Shown: piece by piece, positions 9,369-19,132 of the stretch
Layout: the number at the start of each line of letters is the position of its first letter
Numbering within the stretch: position 1 is the first letter of the stretch
The notes under the pieces: model-generated
The model's input: the letters and a program-made list of their open reading frames with translations, nothing else
Database searches by the model: none
What the model was told of the DNA's origin: nothing
Made by a program: the position numbers and the translations under genes
Origin: Thiotrichaceae bacterium
GTDB lineage: Bacteria; Pseudomonadota; Gammaproteobacteria; Thiotrichales; Thiotrichaceae
Length of the DNA: 64,000 nt
Direction: 5' to 3'
Assembly (NCBI GenBank): GCA_023144895.1
Contig: JAGLEV010000052.1
Span: 1-64,000 of the forward strand

Positions 9369-10148
9369 CTAATATTGTGGTAACTGATAATCACTAGGCA
9401 AACCGAGAGACTCAGGGTAACCCACATGTACAAAATACAAACCCTGTGCAGCGGCGGTCATGCCTGCCTTGGTTCTATCCCTAAGTAATAAAATCTCCGC
9501 CATTTTAGCAATAGGCCACTTTCCCACTCCTACTTGCAATAATGAACCCACAATATTACGCACCATATGATGCAAAAAGGCATTAGCAACAATATCAACA
9601 TAGATAAAGTCTTTATCTCGCGATACTTCAATGGAATGAAGGTTACGTCGTGCATGACCCGCTTGACAGGCTGATGCACGAAAGCTACTAAAGTCTTGCT
9701 CACCGACTAAGCATTGTGCTGCTGTGTGCATATCCTTCTCATTAAGTGGTTCAAAAATCCACGTTACTTTAGTCGCTAAAATAGCGCTACGTGCTTTACG
9801 ATTATGAATAACATAGCGATAACGCCGATATCGTGCTGAGAAGCGAGCACTAAACTCCACATCACTAGCGACCTGCACCCAAAGTATGGAAATATCACTT
9901 GGTAGATAACGATTAGTCCCCATTTGCCAAGCGTCAAGTGTACGTTTTTCATCACTTTCAAAGTGAATGACCTGACCATAAGCATGCACTCCACTATCAG
10001 TACGCCCTGCACAAATCACTTCCACAGAATGATTCGCTACCTTAGAGATTGCTTCTTCTACTGTTTGTTGAACTGAAGGTCCTTCAGCCAAGCGTTGCCA
10101 GCCGTAATAAGCCGAACCATCATATTCAATACATGCGATATATTTCAT
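9369..10148 (-). CDS. truA: tRNA pseudouridine(38-40) synthase
   Basis: TruA isomerises uridines 38-40 in the anticodon stem of many tRNAs. From ATG 10148 it has 259 residues. The catalytic aspartate is D51 in C-A-G-R-T-D-S-G-V-H-A. Other family segments are Y-D-G-S-A-Y-Y-G-W-Q near the start, F-S-A-R-F-S-A and the late F-L-H-H-M-V-R-N-I-V-G-S-L. A GTG at 10166 would add six residues (start given by some gene finders), but the family starts at M-K-Y-I-A. It follows the fimV terminator, so it needs its own promoter or read-through. Confidence 0.95.
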   Translation of the reverse strand: MKYIACIEYDGSAYYGWQRLAEGPSVQQTVEEAISKVANHSVEVICAGRTDSGVHAYGQVIHFESDEKRTLDAWQMGTNRYLPSDISILWVQVASDVEFSARFSARYRRYRYVIHNRKARSAILATKVTWIFEPLNEKDMHTAAQCLVGEQDFSSFRASACQAGHARRNLHSIEVSRDKDFIYVDIVANAFLHHMVRNIVGSLLQVGVGKWPIAKMAEILLLRDRTKAGMTAAAQGLYFVHVGYPESLGLPSDYQLPQY

Positions 10149-10186
10149 AGATGGGATTATACCCACTTTCTCTTTATTTCATGCAC

Positions 10187-10218
10187 AAAAAAAGCCAAGT
10201 TTTTACACTCGGCTTTTT
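10187..10218 (-). terminator. Intrinsic terminator of fimV
   Basis: In minus-strand RNA, AAAAAGCCGAGT pairs with ACTTGGCTTTTT over 12 bp with one wobble (10189-10200 with 10207-10218). A run of seven U follows. It lies about 30 bases after the fimV stop. Confidence 0.85.
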
Positions 10219-10246
10219 AATCTTACTTCAAGCGACAAAGTTAAAA

Positions 10247-13198
10247 CTAGCCAGTTTCTTGAAGCAAAGTCTCTGCTTGACGTTTTTGATCATCATTACC
10301 TTCGATCACCACTTCTTCCAATGTGTTTCTAGCTCCCTCAATATCACCCATATCTAAATAGGCTCGAGCCAAATCAAGCTTGGTACTAATATTTTCCTGA
10401 CTATCATCAATATCCTCAGATAGATCAAGGAAAGAAAGTGCATCATCAATACTATCCTCTGCACTCACAGCATTATTAGTATTGTCAGTCACTGGTTGCT
10501 TTGATAGATCAAGGTTATTATTACTGAATAAATCACTTTCAGACTTCTCAAAGTTTAAGATATTTTTTGTATCATCAGCCTTTGTCTTTACATCCTTCAA
10601 CGGGTCATCCATTCCCAAAGTCAAATCACCCAGATCAAACATTTCATCAACCTTTTTATCTGCAATCTTTGGTTTATTATCCAAAGTAGTCTCTAACTTA
10701 CTATCCAAGTCAAAATCTAAATCATCATCAAGGTCAAGACTAAAGTCATCAGTATTTACTGTTTCACCTACCGCCTTAGGATCAAAAACCAATGTTTCAT
10801 CAATATCAGCATCTAGACCATAGGGCTCAGTATCTTTTAACTCAGTACCAAAATCTTCTTGTTTTTCTGTGGAAAAAGCTTCCTTTGCCAATACCGTAGC
10901 AGCTCCAGCTCCAACGCCGCCACCTAAAGCGAGCATGGCAGCTTTTGCCGTTGAATGACCAAACATCTTTTCATCAGGAGCAAGCTTACTGCCCCATTGA
11001 GCAATACTTTCCCAGTATTTATCTTTATTCTCACCTTTGGCTTCAAGAAATTCTTGTGCCGTCGTAATAAATGCATCTTTATTGCCAGAAACTTTATAGG
11101 TTTCTAGTAATTTATGATGATAAGCCATTTTTTCAGGATTTGCTTTAATGGCTTTTCTTAGCTCATCTTCTGCCTGATCATATAAACCATAAACAATATA
11201 AACATCAGCCTCTTGAACAATATCATCATCATCTTGATTGTCTTGATTATCTTCACTTGCTAATAATTTATCAAAGCCTTCTTCTGATTCATCGCCAGCA
11301 GACAGATCACCAAAGTCATCATCGATCGATTGATCACTAGCAGTCACTGGATCACTATCAATTCCCTCATCGATATATTCATCCACTGGATCAACAGCAT
11401 TTTCATCGAAATCATCATCAAAGAAATCATCATCCTGAAGTGCATTATTTTTAGATCGGCGCATTAACAACCAGCCCATTAGCAATGCGAGCAATGACCC
11501 ACCACCAATGGCACCAACCAATGGTGATGATAATAAGCTTAAAATACCATCATCAGACTTTTCTTTAGCATCATTCCTAAACGGACTATCTTCAGCTTTC
11601 TCGACAGGCAATGCACTGGGTGCTTTTTCTTGAGCAGATGCAATATCATCGACAAGATTCCCTGTTTCCTCTGTGCGAATAATTTTGTTCTCTTTTTGGT
11701 CTGCAGCATTAGCCATTTGATTCACTAAATCTTTTGGCTTAGTGACTCTTGTTGCTCCTGAAAGCTGTGCCTCAAGCTTTGCTAGACGCTCATTTTTCAA
11801 GTTAATTAAGCGATCTTTCTTACGAATAATAGATTCTAACTTATTAACCCTTAAACCTAGTTCAGCGGCTTCACTACGACTACTTGCCAATGCTTCTCGG
11901 GCTAAAAGTACTTGCTGTTGTAACTCAACTCTCTCTCGAGAACCTGATGCAGTAGAGGATTTATCACCACCTTGACCTCCCGCAACCTTTAAATTTGCCT
12001 GATCATTAGCTGCTGGAGTATTCACCTTTGGAGCCTTCACTTCAGCAGGTCTCTGTGTCACTGTCGGTGTGGGTTCTGTTTTAGGTTGAGCCACCATGGT
12101 ATTTTTTTGTGCAACCGTATTGTTCGCCAAACCTGAGCGTAGCTTTTTCCACTGTGACACATGCTGTGTTACTAGCTTTCTAGATTTTTTCTGTGATAGA
12201 TTTCCTAAAATTTCCCGAGAAGGTCGAGAAAGTAGTACGCCCGCTTTTAAATTATTAACATTGCCATTAGTAAAAGCGTGAGGATTTGCTCGAAATAAAG
12301 CAACAATCATCTGGCTATTACTAACGCCACGATGTTTCATTTTTGATGCCACCTTAGACATCGTATCACCACGGCGAACGCGATATTTACTACGACTCGT
12401 ACGACGAACTGCAGGTTTTTTCTTTGCTACAGCAGGTTTTGCTGTATTCACTTTAGCGACATTAGTTCTTGTGGGTGGTGTATTTTTATTTAAGATAGCT
12501 TTTCTTGCTACTGGCTCCTCTTTCAAAGCAGCCATCGCTTGTGATTCAAAACGAGATTGTTGCTCTCTCTGAATGCGTTGCTTCTCATTGAGAGTCGCTT
12601 GTTCACGTTGCCGTTGTTGGCGAAGAACATTCTGCTTTCGTTGTTGTTCTAACTGACGCTGTTGTTGCTGTTGTCTTTGGTTCTGTTCTTGCTGACGACG
12701 CTGTTCTGCTAGTCGTCTCTGGTTTTGTACGGGTGTTGCTGGACGCGGTTCTGCTCGAACACTAGCAGAATTATCAACGGTTTGATTGCCAGACTGCAAT
12801 AAAACAGGAGGGTCAAGGAGTACCGTATACTCTTTAAGTAGCTGCCCTTGCGGCCAACTCACTTCTAATAAGAAGTTTAAAAAGGGTTCTGATATGGGTA
12901 CACGTGAAGTCACCCGTATCACTGGCTTACCTCTAATGACGGTTGGAGTAAATTGCAAGCTACTCAAATACGCAGGGCGATCTATCCCTACACGTCTAAA
13001 GACATCAGCAGAGGCTAATCGTACTTTTAACTGCCTCGCTTGAGCTGCACTTGTTGAAAGCAAGTCAATGCTAGCCCTCAAAGGCTGATTAAGCTGAGAG
13101 CTTGAATGCAACTCACCTAAACCTAGTGCTGATAAGACGGTCGGAAACGATGCTATCATTAATAAGGTAGCTAAACTAAGTGCTATACGATTTTTCAC
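10247..13198 (-). CDS. fimV: FimV-like peptidoglycan-binding hub protein
   Basis: The 983-residue protein has the FimV plan. A signal peptide covers about 1-24. The N-terminal FimV/HubP domain (25-135, starting L-G-L-G-E-L-H-S-S-S-Q) comes next, then a very glutamine-rich stretch at 158-220. A LysM domain spans about 272-326, a coiled coil 421-480 and one TM helix about 560-580. A long acidic D/E-rich cytoplasmic part includes a TPR-like unit near 655-715, and the C-terminal FimV repeat covers about 937-983 (L-D-L-A-R-A-Y-L-D-M-G-D). FimV organises the cell pole and supports type IV pili or chemoreceptors. truA follows it, as in Pseudomonas-like genomes. Confidence 0.93.
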   Translation of the reverse strand: MKNRIALSLATLLMIASFPTVLSALGLGELHSSSQLNQPLRASIDLLSTSAAQARQLKVRLASADVFRRVGIDRPAYLSSLQFTPTVIRGKPVIRVTSRVPISEPFLNFLLEVSWPQGQLLKEYTVLLDPPVLLQSGNQTVDNSASVRAEPRPATPVQNQRRLAEQRRQQEQNQRQQQQQRQLEQQRKQNVLRQQRQREQATLNEKQRIQREQQSRFESQAMAALKEEPVARKAILNKNTPPTRTNVAKVNTAKPAVAKKKPAVRRTSRSKYRVRRGDTMSKVASKMKHRGVSNSQMIVALFRANPHAFTNGNVNNLKAGVLLSRPSREILGNLSQKKSRKLVTQHVSQWKKLRSGLANNTVAQKNTMVAQPKTEPTPTVTQRPAEVKAPKVNTPAANDQANLKVAGGQGGDKSSTASGSRERVELQQQVLLAREALASSRSEAAELGLRVNKLESIIRKKDRLINLKNERLAKLEAQLSGATRVTKPKDLVNQMANAADQKENKIIRTEETGNLVDDIASAQEKAPSALPVEKAEDSPFRNDAKEKSDDGILSLLSSPLVGAIGGGSLLALLMGWLLMRRSKNNALQDDDFFDDDFDENAVDPVDEYIDEGIDSDPVTASDQSIDDDFGDLSAGDESEEGFDKLLASEDNQDNQDDDDIVQEADVYIVYGLYDQAEDELRKAIKANPEKMAYHHKLLETYKVSGNKDAFITTAQEFLEAKGENKDKYWESIAQWGSKLAPDEKMFGHSTAKAAMLALGGGVGAGAATVLAKEAFSTEKQEDFGTELKDTEPYGLDADIDETLVFDPKAVGETVNTDDFSLDLDDDLDFDLDSKLETTLDNKPKIADKKVDEMFDLGDLTLGMDDPLKDVKTKADDTKNILNFEKSESDLFSNNNLDLSKQPVTDNTNNAVSAEDSIDDALSFLDLSEDIDDSQENISTKLDLARAYLDMGDIEGARNTLEEVVIEGNDDQKRQAETLLQETG

Positions 13199-13702
13199 AA
13201 ACAGTCCCCTTTCTTATATTTAAGCCATGCAGAACAAGGGCGATCAAGATTTTATCGACCCAAACAAACATAAAAAGCATCAGCTTAAATTAGAAGTTAT
13301 TATTATCCAATATGAGGTTGAATCACTCAAACTATATACTACAAGTGGATGATTAGCAAAAGATAACAAGCCCTGATATCGCTTCACTATAGTCGAGATT
13401 CATATAAATTATGCCCTATTAAATCAAGGTTCTGATGAATAGATACTGAATTATATATAAATGGTCATCATTCTTGTTACATTTATTGCTTTTAACAACA
13501 ACTTAAAAACGCCCAATAACAATATGCCCCTGTAACAAAGCTCACTATAACAGCTTTTTAAAGAGAACCACTAGTCCTGACTAACAAGTGGTTCCCAAAA
13601 GACTTTTAAAATAATCTTTTATGATAAAAAATTTAACTTATTTAAAGGGATGCTACACTCTTTCCCCAAATAACAAATTAAAAGCCCACTGTCTTTTCAT
13701 TC
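13199..13702. other. 504-base intergenic region, fimV leader and 3' region of the Cys-rich gene
   Basis: No credible coding frame is seen. It should hold the fimV promoter and the end of the transcript from 13703-14146. One clear structure is present, a hairpin at 13565-13594, listed separately. The rest is AT-rich with no other repeat that I could support. Confidence 0.6.
13565..13594 (-). terminator. Nested hairpin downstream of the Cys-rich gene
   Basis: GAACCACT (13565-13572) and AGTGGTTC (13587-13594) are perfect arms, and within the loop AGTC-CT-GACT (13573-13582) can form a second small stem. It lies about 110 bases after the stop of the minus-strand gene. Only a short, interrupted T stretch follows, so terminator function is tentative. 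Confidence 0.4.
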
Positions 13703-14146
13703 TCATTGATACCGCTTGATAACACCTCTAGATTTATCTTCTACAGCATCAGGATTTGTTTCAATAATATCAGCATCAATTCCTCTATTGCTCTCTAGGG
13801 TCTTGGTTCTTTTAGCAGGAGAATTACAATCACACTCACAAACAGTCCCCTTTTTTAGCTTACTCATGACATCAGGAGCCACTCCTTCCTTTACTTGTAC
13901 AACGGGCACTGCCACTTTAGTGTTTTTAACAAGCTTTGGACACTTTAGTGGCTTTTCTACCTTGACTGTTAAAGGTTTATTACAATTAACACAAGCATCT
14001 TGCCAGCCTTTCCATGAACCAGAATATTCCTTAATCACCTTAACAACAGGCTTCTCCATATTTGCCTCATCACTCGCCTTCCATGCATATGAGGGTAAAA
14101 TAATCCCCACAACCATGCCCATTAAAAATATTATTATTTTACTCAT
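13703..14146 (-). CDS. Secreted or membrane-anchored Cys-containing protein, unknown family
   Basis: From ATG 14146 (AAGGTGA upstream) the protein has 147 residues. A hydrophobic N-terminus of about 20 residues ends in S-Y-A and looks like a signal peptide or anchor. The mature part is basic and has a C-V-N-C pair, a lone Cys in K-C-P-K, and a C-E-C-D-C cluster. Such clusters can bind metal or form disulfides. The C-terminus is polar. I recognise no family. A GTG at 14155 is in frame but overlaps the ribosome site. The opposite strand is also open over most of this length, but that frame lacks a sensible protein pattern. It is divergent from ubiE. Confidence 0.65.
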   Translation of the reverse strand: MSKIIIFLMGMVVGIILPSYAWKASDEANMEKPVVKVIKEYSGSWKGWQDACVNCNKPLTVKVEKPLKCPKLVKNTKVAVPVVQVKEGVAPDVMSKLKKGTVCECDCNSPAKRTKTLESNRGIDADIIETNPDAVEDKSRGVIKRYQ

Positions 14147-14250
14147 TTCAATCACCTTTTAAGTCCTGATGCTAAGTAAACACTCTCTATAACTACCCAC
14201 AAATATTTTATTAACCTTCTCAGATACTGTTACAATAGGGCATCAAAAAT

Positions 14251-15018
14251 ATGAGTTTCATTAAGATGTCTACAAAAGAAAATACAACTCACTTCGGATA
14301 TCAGGAAGTTCCCGTAGAAGATAAGAGTAATAAAGTCGCTGAAGTTTTTCATTCAGTAGCCGATAAATACGATGTAATGAACGACCTAATGTCAGCAGGT
14401 GTGCATCGCTTATGGAAAAAGCACACAATTCATCGTTCAGGAGCTAAGCTGGGTGATACCATCCTCGACCTTGCGGGTGGCACAGGGGATTTAGCGGCTA
14501 AATTTGCGCGTATTGTAGGGCGTGATGGTGAAGTTATTCTTTCTGATATTAATGCATCAATGCTCAATAATGGTAAGCAACGCCTAACCAATATGGGGAT
14601 CGCGGGTAACATTGATTATGTCTTAGCAGATGCTCAAGACTTACCTTTCGAAGATAATTATTTCAACCTCGTGACGATGGCATTTGGTTTGCGTAATGTG
14701 ACTGATAAGGATGCGGCTTTACGCTCTATTTTTCGCACCTTAAAACCTGGTGGAAAATTAATGGTCTTAGAGTTTTCCAAACCTGTTTTACCTGGTTTGG
14801 GCACAATTTACGACCAGTATTCATTCAAACTATTGCCACTGATGGGGAAGCTTATTGCCAACGATGCTGAAAGTTATCAGTATCTTGCTGAATCCATTCG
14901 TATGCACCCTGATCAAGAAACACTGAAAGGTATGATGGATACAGCAGGCTTTGAACGGACTTCCTATGAAAACTTAACAGGCGGTATTGTTGCACTACAT
15001 ATCGGCTATAAGCTTTAA
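14251..15018 (+). CDS. ubiE: Ubiquinone/menaquinone C-methyltransferase
   Basis: UbiE transfers a methyl group from SAM to the C2 position of the benzoquinol ring (and to demethylmenaquinone where made). The 255-residue protein has the opening T-H-F-G-Y-Q-E-V and V-A[15 protein letters not shown], the SAM-binding [10 protein letters not shown], and [10 protein letters not shown] second ATG at 14266 is possible and would match E. coli more closely. It leads the ubiE-ubiJ-ubiB cluster, typical for gammaproteobacteria, with a 3-base gap to ubiJ. Confidence 0.96.
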   Translation: MSFIKMSTKENTTHFGYQEVPVEDKSNKVAEVFHSVADKYDVMNDLMSAGVHRLWKKHTIHRSGAKLGDTILDLAGGTGDLAAKFARIVGRDGEVILSDINASMLNNGKQRLTNMGIAGNIDYVLADAQDLPFEDNYFNLVTMAFGLRNVTDKDAALRSIFRTLKPGGKLMVLEFSKPVLPGLGTIYDQYSFKLLPLMGKLIANDAESYQYLAESIRMHPDQETLKGMMDTAGFERTSYENLTGGIVALHIGYKL

Positions 15019-15021
15019 ATC

Positions 15022-15642
15022 ATGCTACAACTTGCTCTCATTCTCTCTACGATTGAAGTGGCTATTAATCGTTATTTCAAATTAGATAAAAAAGCGTTAG
15101 TACGATTAAAAGATCTTGATAATAACGTCATTTGTTTGCATATCACTGGTTTGGATATTAGGCTCTATTTTTTACCTGATCAACATGGCATACAGGTACT
15201 TGGCGAATATGCTAGTGATCCTGATGTGACTATTCATGGCTCACCAATGGCATTAATTCGCTTAGGAGCTAGCAAAAATAAAAGTAAAACATTGCTTGAT
15301 ACCGATGCTTATATTGAGGGTGATATGGGTGTTGCCAATCACTTTACCAATATTCTAAAAAGTGTTGATCTTGATTGGCAAGAACATCTTTCACACTTAG
15401 TGGGTGATATTATTACCCATCAAACGGCTTCAGTTATTGATCAATCTAAAGGTTGGTTGGATGATACACATCATGCAATGATCAATAATGCGACTGAATA
15501 TATGAGTGAAGAATCAAAAGTGCTAGTTACCGAAGCAGAACTCAGTCATTACCTTGACGATGTGGACACACTTCATGCTGATATGGATCGTATCGAAGCC
15601 CGTGTTAACCGCCTCAAACAATCACAAAAGAATCAGGATTAG
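15022..15642 (+). CDS. ubiJ: Ubiquinone biosynthesis accessory factor UbiJ (SCP2-like)
   Basis: UbiJ binds ubiquinone intermediates in the soluble Ubi complex through an SCP2-type lipid-binding domain. The 206-residue protein has an SCP2-like N-terminal half (about 1-115) with V-T-I-H-G-S-P-M-A-L-I-R-L-G, then the G-D-M-G-V-A segment. The C-terminal helical part (about 170-200, E-A-E-L-S-H-Y-L-D-D-V) ends in a basic coil. Its place between ubiE and ubiB with 3-base gaps is diagnostic. Sequence is less conserved than the flanking genes, as usual for UbiJ. Confidence 0.92.
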   Translation: MLQLALILSTIEVAINRYFKLDKKALVRLKDLDNNVICLHITGLDIRLYFLPDQHGIQVLGEYASDPDVTIHGSPMALIRLGASKNKSKTLLDTDAYIEGDMGVANHFTNILKSVDLDWQEHLSHLVGDIITHQTASVIDQSKGWLDDTHHAMINNATEYMSEESKVLVTEAELSHYLDDVDTLHADMDRIEARVNRLKQSQKNQD

Positions 15643-15645
15643 TCA

Positions 15646-17298
15646 ATGCGCCTTTCGAGTTTACGACGTTTGATTACGATTAACCGTGTGCTTATTAAAC
15701 ATGGTTTAGACGAAGTACTTCTACATATTCCCATCTTCCGTGCTTTACGTGTTTTTTATTATATTGCACCATGGAATTATAAGAAAAAGAATAATAAAGC
15801 ACCTGTTGAAATTCGTATTCGCCTTGCACTAGAAGACCTTGGTCCTGTTTTTATCAAATTTGGGCAAATGCTCTCAACACGTAATGACTTGCTACCTCCA
15901 CATATTAATAAAGAACTCAGCAAGCTACAGGATAAAGTTCCACCCTTCTCATCCAGCGAATCTGTTGCACTCATTGAAAAAGCTTTAGGTAAGCCTGTCA
16001 GTGAGATTTTTAAAACTTTTGAAGCAACGCCTCTTGCATCGGCTTCTATTGCACAAGTACACAGTGCCACACTGGATGATGGTAAAGAGGTAGTTGTTAA
16101 GGTCTTGCGCCCTAATATTCGCCCTATTATTCAACAAGATGTCGGCTTGCTCTTTTTAATCGCTAAATTAGCCCAGCGTTATTGGAAAGAAGCTCAACGT
16201 TTACGCCCTATTGATGTCGTTTCAGAATATGAAACCACCATTATTGATGAGCTGGATTTAATTCGAGAAGCGGCTAATGGCAGTCAATTAAGACGTAATT
16301 TTCAAGGCTCTAATGAGCTTTATATTCCTGAAATTTATTGGGATTATTGTCGTGATAATGTCTTGGTTATGGAGCGTGTTTATGGCATTCCTGTGGCTCA
16401 AATGGACACCCTAAGAGAGCAGAATGTTAATATGAAACGCTTGGGTGAATTAGGTGTTGAAGTCTTCTTTACCCAAGTGTTTAAGCATAACTTTTTTCAT
16501 GCTGATATGCACCCTGGTAATATTTTTGTTGATGCAAAAAATCCACAAAAACCGCATTATATTGCCATAGATTTTGGTATTGTGGGCACACTCACACCTG
16601 ATGATCAACGCTATCTTGCTGAAAACCTTCATGCCTTTTTTAATCGTGATTATAAGCGAGTGGCTGAATTACATGTTGAATCTGGCTGGGTGCCTTCTCA
16701 TACTCGGGTTAATGATTTTGAATCCGCTATTCGTACAGTGTGTGAGCCAATCTTTAACCGCCCATTGAAAGAAATCTCCTTTGGTTTCTTCTTATTACGC
16801 TTATTCCAAACCGCACGACGTTTTGATATGGAAGTACAGCCACAACTGGTTTTATTACAAAAAACGTTATTGAATATTGAAGGCTTAGGTCGTCAGCTCT
16901 ATCCTGATTTAGACTTATGGAATACTGCTAAGCCTTTCTTACAGCGCTGGATGGATGAACAAGTCGGTGTACGTTCATTGTTTAATGGTGTTAAAGATAA
17001 TCTTCCCAAGTTTCTTGAACAAATGCCACAAATGCCGACAATGGTGAATGATGTCATTAAGCAAGTGCATGACCAAAATAAGCAAAAAGCCGATTTTTAT
17101 CAGCGCCAAGATAAGCAATTAGAGCAATCTAAGCTCAATACTCAAAAGACGATTTTTGCTGTATTAGCTGGCTCTTGTTTGATTAGTGCTAGCTTGATGA
17201 TTAGCCTTAATTCGACTGCTAGCACTTCGGTGTCAATAGCGAGCATTGGACTGGCTATTCTGAGTGGGATTTTTGGGCTGCGTGCTTATTTTAAGTAA
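15646..17298 (+). CDS. ubiB: Ubiquinone biosynthesis protein kinase-like UbiB
   Basis: UbiB is a membrane-bound atypical kinase/ATPase of the ADCK/COQ8 group needed for ubiquinone synthesis. The 550-residue protein has the KxGQ-type motif K-F-G-Q-M-L-S-T-R, the alanine-rich A-S-A-S-I-A-Q-V-H loop, catalytic H-A-D-M-H-P-G-N and the metal-binding D-F-G. Two hydrophobic segments at the C-terminus (about 500-545) anchor it. It is last in the ubiEJB cluster and is followed by a hairpin at 17440-17469. Confidence 0.96.
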   Translation: MRLSSLRRLITINRVLIKHGLDEVLLHIPIFRALRVFYYIAPWNYKKKNNKAPVEIRIRLALEDLGPVFIKFGQMLSTRNDLLPPHINKELSKLQDKVPPFSSSESVALIEKALGKPVSEIFKTFEATPLASASIAQVHSATLDDGKEVVVKVLRPNIRPIIQQDVGLLFLIAKLAQRYWKEAQRLRPIDVVSEYETTIIDELDLIREAANGSQLRRNFQGSNELYIPEIYWDYCRDNVLVMERVYGIPVAQMDTLREQNVNMKRLGELGVEVFFTQVFKHNFFHADMHPGNIFVDAKNPQKPHYIAIDFGIVGTLTPDDQRYLAENLHAFFNRDYKRVAELHVESGWVPSHTRVNDFESAIRTVCEPIFNRPLKEISFGFFLLRLFQTARRFDMEVQPQLVLLQKTLLNIEGLGRQLYPDLDLWNTAKPFLQRWMDEQVGVRSLFNGVKDNLPKFLEQMPQMPTMVNDVIKQVHDQNKQKADFYQRQDKQLEQSKLNTQKTIFAVLAGSCLISASLMISLNSTASTSVSIASIGLAILSGIFGLRAYFK

Positions 17299-17380
17299 CC
17301 TAAAATTCCCCTCAAAATTACCCATCCATTCCGACACGTTGCTCTAATAAAAAAATTCATTTGATTTAAAATAAAAACAC

Positions 17381-17473
17381 TATAATTTAGATACAACTCT
17401 CCCCTCGGTTGCTAGTGCTTGACGCTTTCCCCTTGGGGCGATAAAACCACCTTTTTAGGTGGTTTTATCAATT
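17381..17473 (+). ncRNA. Putative small RNA between ubiB and the TIGR02647 gene
   Basis: A perfect -10 TATAAT at 17381-17386 is followed by a GC-richer stretch, unlike its AT-rich surroundings. From a predicted start near 17393 it contains C-C-C-C-T-T-G-G-G-G (17429-17438) and ends in the 12-bp hairpin at 17440-17469. No ORF with a ribosome site is present. A -35 is weak (TTGATT-like at 17361). A transcript of about 75-80 nt is possible, but this could equally be only the terminator region of ubiB. Confidence 0.35.
17440..17469. terminator. Strong bidirectional hairpin after ubiB
   Basis: GATAAAACCACC (17440-17451) and GGTGGTTTTATC (17458-17469) are exact 12-bp arms around a 6-base loop. The A/T runs in the arms flank a GC core, so it can act as an intrinsic terminator for ubiB (plus) and, in the opposite sense, for the gene ending at 17592. 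Confidence 0.85.
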
Positions 17474-17591
17474 CTGGATACCCTGAAGACCATATTCAAT
17501 GAAAACCTGTGTCTATATTGACGAATTCAACCAATGATAAATTGAAGTATAGCCTACCGATTTATTATTTTATCTAAAAAAACAGGTTTAG

Positions 17592-17822
17592 TTATCTTAA
17601 AATAGTATTCAAGTCCTGAGTATGTTCAGCAGCTTTACGACCTAAATCTGTTAAATAGCCACCATCATTCTGAGTAATTAAACCTTTATCATGCAAGCGT
17701 TTAGCCGCTGAAATAGTTTCAGTTTTTGCTTCATTGTGGATTTTAATACCATCTTGCTCATTCATTAAATTAAATTGCATGAGTAGATTAAGTTCGTCGG
17801 TAAGTTTTGTATTGAAAGGCAT
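17592..17822 (-). CDS. TIGR02647 family small protein (putative DNA-binding)
   Basis: The 76-residue soluble protein matches the TIGR02647 family found in many gammaproteobacteria: M-P-F-N near the start, F-N-L in the first helix, A-A-K-R-L-H-D-K-G-L-I-T-Q and G-G-Y-L-T-D-L-G, then A-A-E-H. The segment from L-H-D-K-G-L-I through G-G-Y-L looks like a winged-helix wing, hence the 'DNA-binding' label, but no target is known. AAGGAATA precedes the ATG. It lies alone between the ubiB and fba terminators. Confidence 0.85.
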   Translation of the reverse strand: MPFNTKLTDELNLLMQFNLMNEQDGIKIHNEAKTETISAAKRLHDKGLITQNDGGYLTDLGRKAAEHTQDLNTILR

Positions 17823-17935
17823 AAGTATTCCTTGTTTCCTTAATAATTAGGGCTAATCTATGGATCATTTTAACACCTATTTCATCCAATAGAGCGGATA
17901 AAAACATTTAATAGCACTGAATTTAATAAGCAAAA

Positions 17936-17962
17936 AAAAGGGATGCCAATAGCATCCCTTTT
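17936..17962 (-). terminator. Intrinsic terminator of fba and the carbon cluster
   Basis: AAAAGGGATGC and GCATCCCTTTT (17936-17946 with 17952-17962) form an 11-bp stem with a 5-base loop. In minus-strand RNA it is followed by a U run, 33 bases after the fba stop. It would end the tkt-to-fba transcript. Confidence 0.9.
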
Positions 17963-17994
17963 ATTCATCTTATTTTAAATAAACACTATTAAAA

Positions 17995-19062
17995 TTAAGA
18001 GATTTTTTGATCTAGCTCACCAGATACATACTTTTGAGACATTTCATCTAAAGAGTAAATCTTACCAATCTTGCTAGCATTACCCGCAGCATTAAATGCT
18101 TCATAACGTGCTTTACAAATATCTTTCATCGCGTTAGTTGCTTCTTTCAAGAATTTACGAGGATCGAAGTTTGATGGATTGTCTTGTAAATGTCTACGAA
18201 CCGAACCTGTAGAAGCCATACGCAAGTCAGTATCAATATTAACTTTAGTTACACCGCTCTTAAGACCTTGTACAATTTCTTCAACAGGTACACCATAAGT
18301 CTGTCCCATATCTCCACCATAGTTATTGATGATTTTTAACCATTCTTGTGGAACAGAAGATGAACCATGCATAACAAGGTGAGTATTAGGAAGACGTGCA
18401 TGAATTTCTGCAATACGATCAATACGCAAGATCTCACCTGTTGGTTCTTGAGTAAATTTGTAAGCACCATGTGATGTACCAATTGCAATAGCAAGTGCAT
18501 CAACATTCGTTGCTTTAACAAAATCAGCCGCTTCTTCAACAGAAGTCAATAGCATATCAAGATCTAATTTACCTTCTGCTCCATGCCCATCTTCTTCACC
18601 CATTTCACCTGTTTCTAGTGAACCAAGACAACCTAATTCTCCTTCTACCGAAACACCACCAGCATGAGCTAACTTAACCACTTCTTTTGTTACAGCAACA
18701 TTGTATTCAAATGAAGCAGGTGTTTTACAGTCAGCTTCTAATGAACCATCCATCATCACTGATGTGAAACCAGACTGGATAGAACGTAAACAAACCGCTG
18801 GCTCTGAGCCGTGATCCTGATGCATAACAACAGGAATATGTGGATACATTTCAGTAGCAGCAATGATTAGGTGACGTAAAAACGGCTCGCCTGCGTAACC
18901 ACGTGCTCCAGCAGAACCCTGCATGATAACAGGAGAGTCAGCTTCATCAGCAGCCTGCATAATTGCGTGAACTTGCTCCATATTGTTTACATTAAATGCT
19001 GGCAATCCGTAGCCATTTTCTGCAGCATGATCCAGTAGCTGTCTCATTGAAATTAGGGCCAT
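17995..19062 (-). CDS. fba: Class II fructose-bisphosphate aldolase (CbbA-like)
   Basis: The enzyme cleaves or forms fructose-1,6-bisphosphate (and sedoheptulose bisphosphate in Calvin-cycle types). The 355-residue protein has H-Q-D-H-G (81-85), the E-L-G-x-L-G-S-L-E-T-G loop, zinc histidines in G-T-S-H-G and M-H-G-S-S-S, and K-V-N-I-D-T-D-L-R. Length and the loop place it in the group with Calvin-cycle CbbA enzymes. AGGAGG lies 5 bases before the ATG. It is last of five clustered carbon genes and ends at a strong terminator. Confidence 0.95.
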   Translation of the reverse strand: MALISMRQLLDHAAENGYGLPAFNVNNMEQVHAIMQAADEADSPVIMQGSAGARGYAGEPFLRHLIIAATEMYPHIPVVMHQDHGSEPAVCLRSIQSGFTSVMMDGSLEADCKTPASFEYNVAVTKEVVKLAHAGGVSVEGELGCLGSLETGEMGEEDGHGAEGKLDLDMLLTSVEEAADFVKATNVDALAIAIGTSHGAYKFTQEPTGEILRIDRIAEIHARLPNTHLVMHGSSSVPQEWLKIINNYGGDMGQTYGVPVEEIVQGLKSGVTKVNIDTDLRMASTGSVRRHLQDNPSNFDPRKFLKEATNAMKDICKARYEAFNAAGNASKIGKIYSLDEMSQKYVSGELDQKIS

Positions 19063-19132
19063 GAGGTCCTCCTAGGTAGGGTTTAAAATATTATCTGACA
19101 TTGCTATCAATGCCAGACTAAAGAATAAAAAT

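Noticed and set aside
10482-10823. Plus-strand frame of 113 residues over fimV
   Set aside because: It arises from the acidic repeat-rich coding region of fimV read backwards.
13716-14162. Open frame of 148 residues on the plus strand opposite the Cys-rich gene
   Set aside because: It has no ribosome site or recognisable protein pattern, while the minus-strand frame has a signal peptide, ribosome site and structured cysteines.
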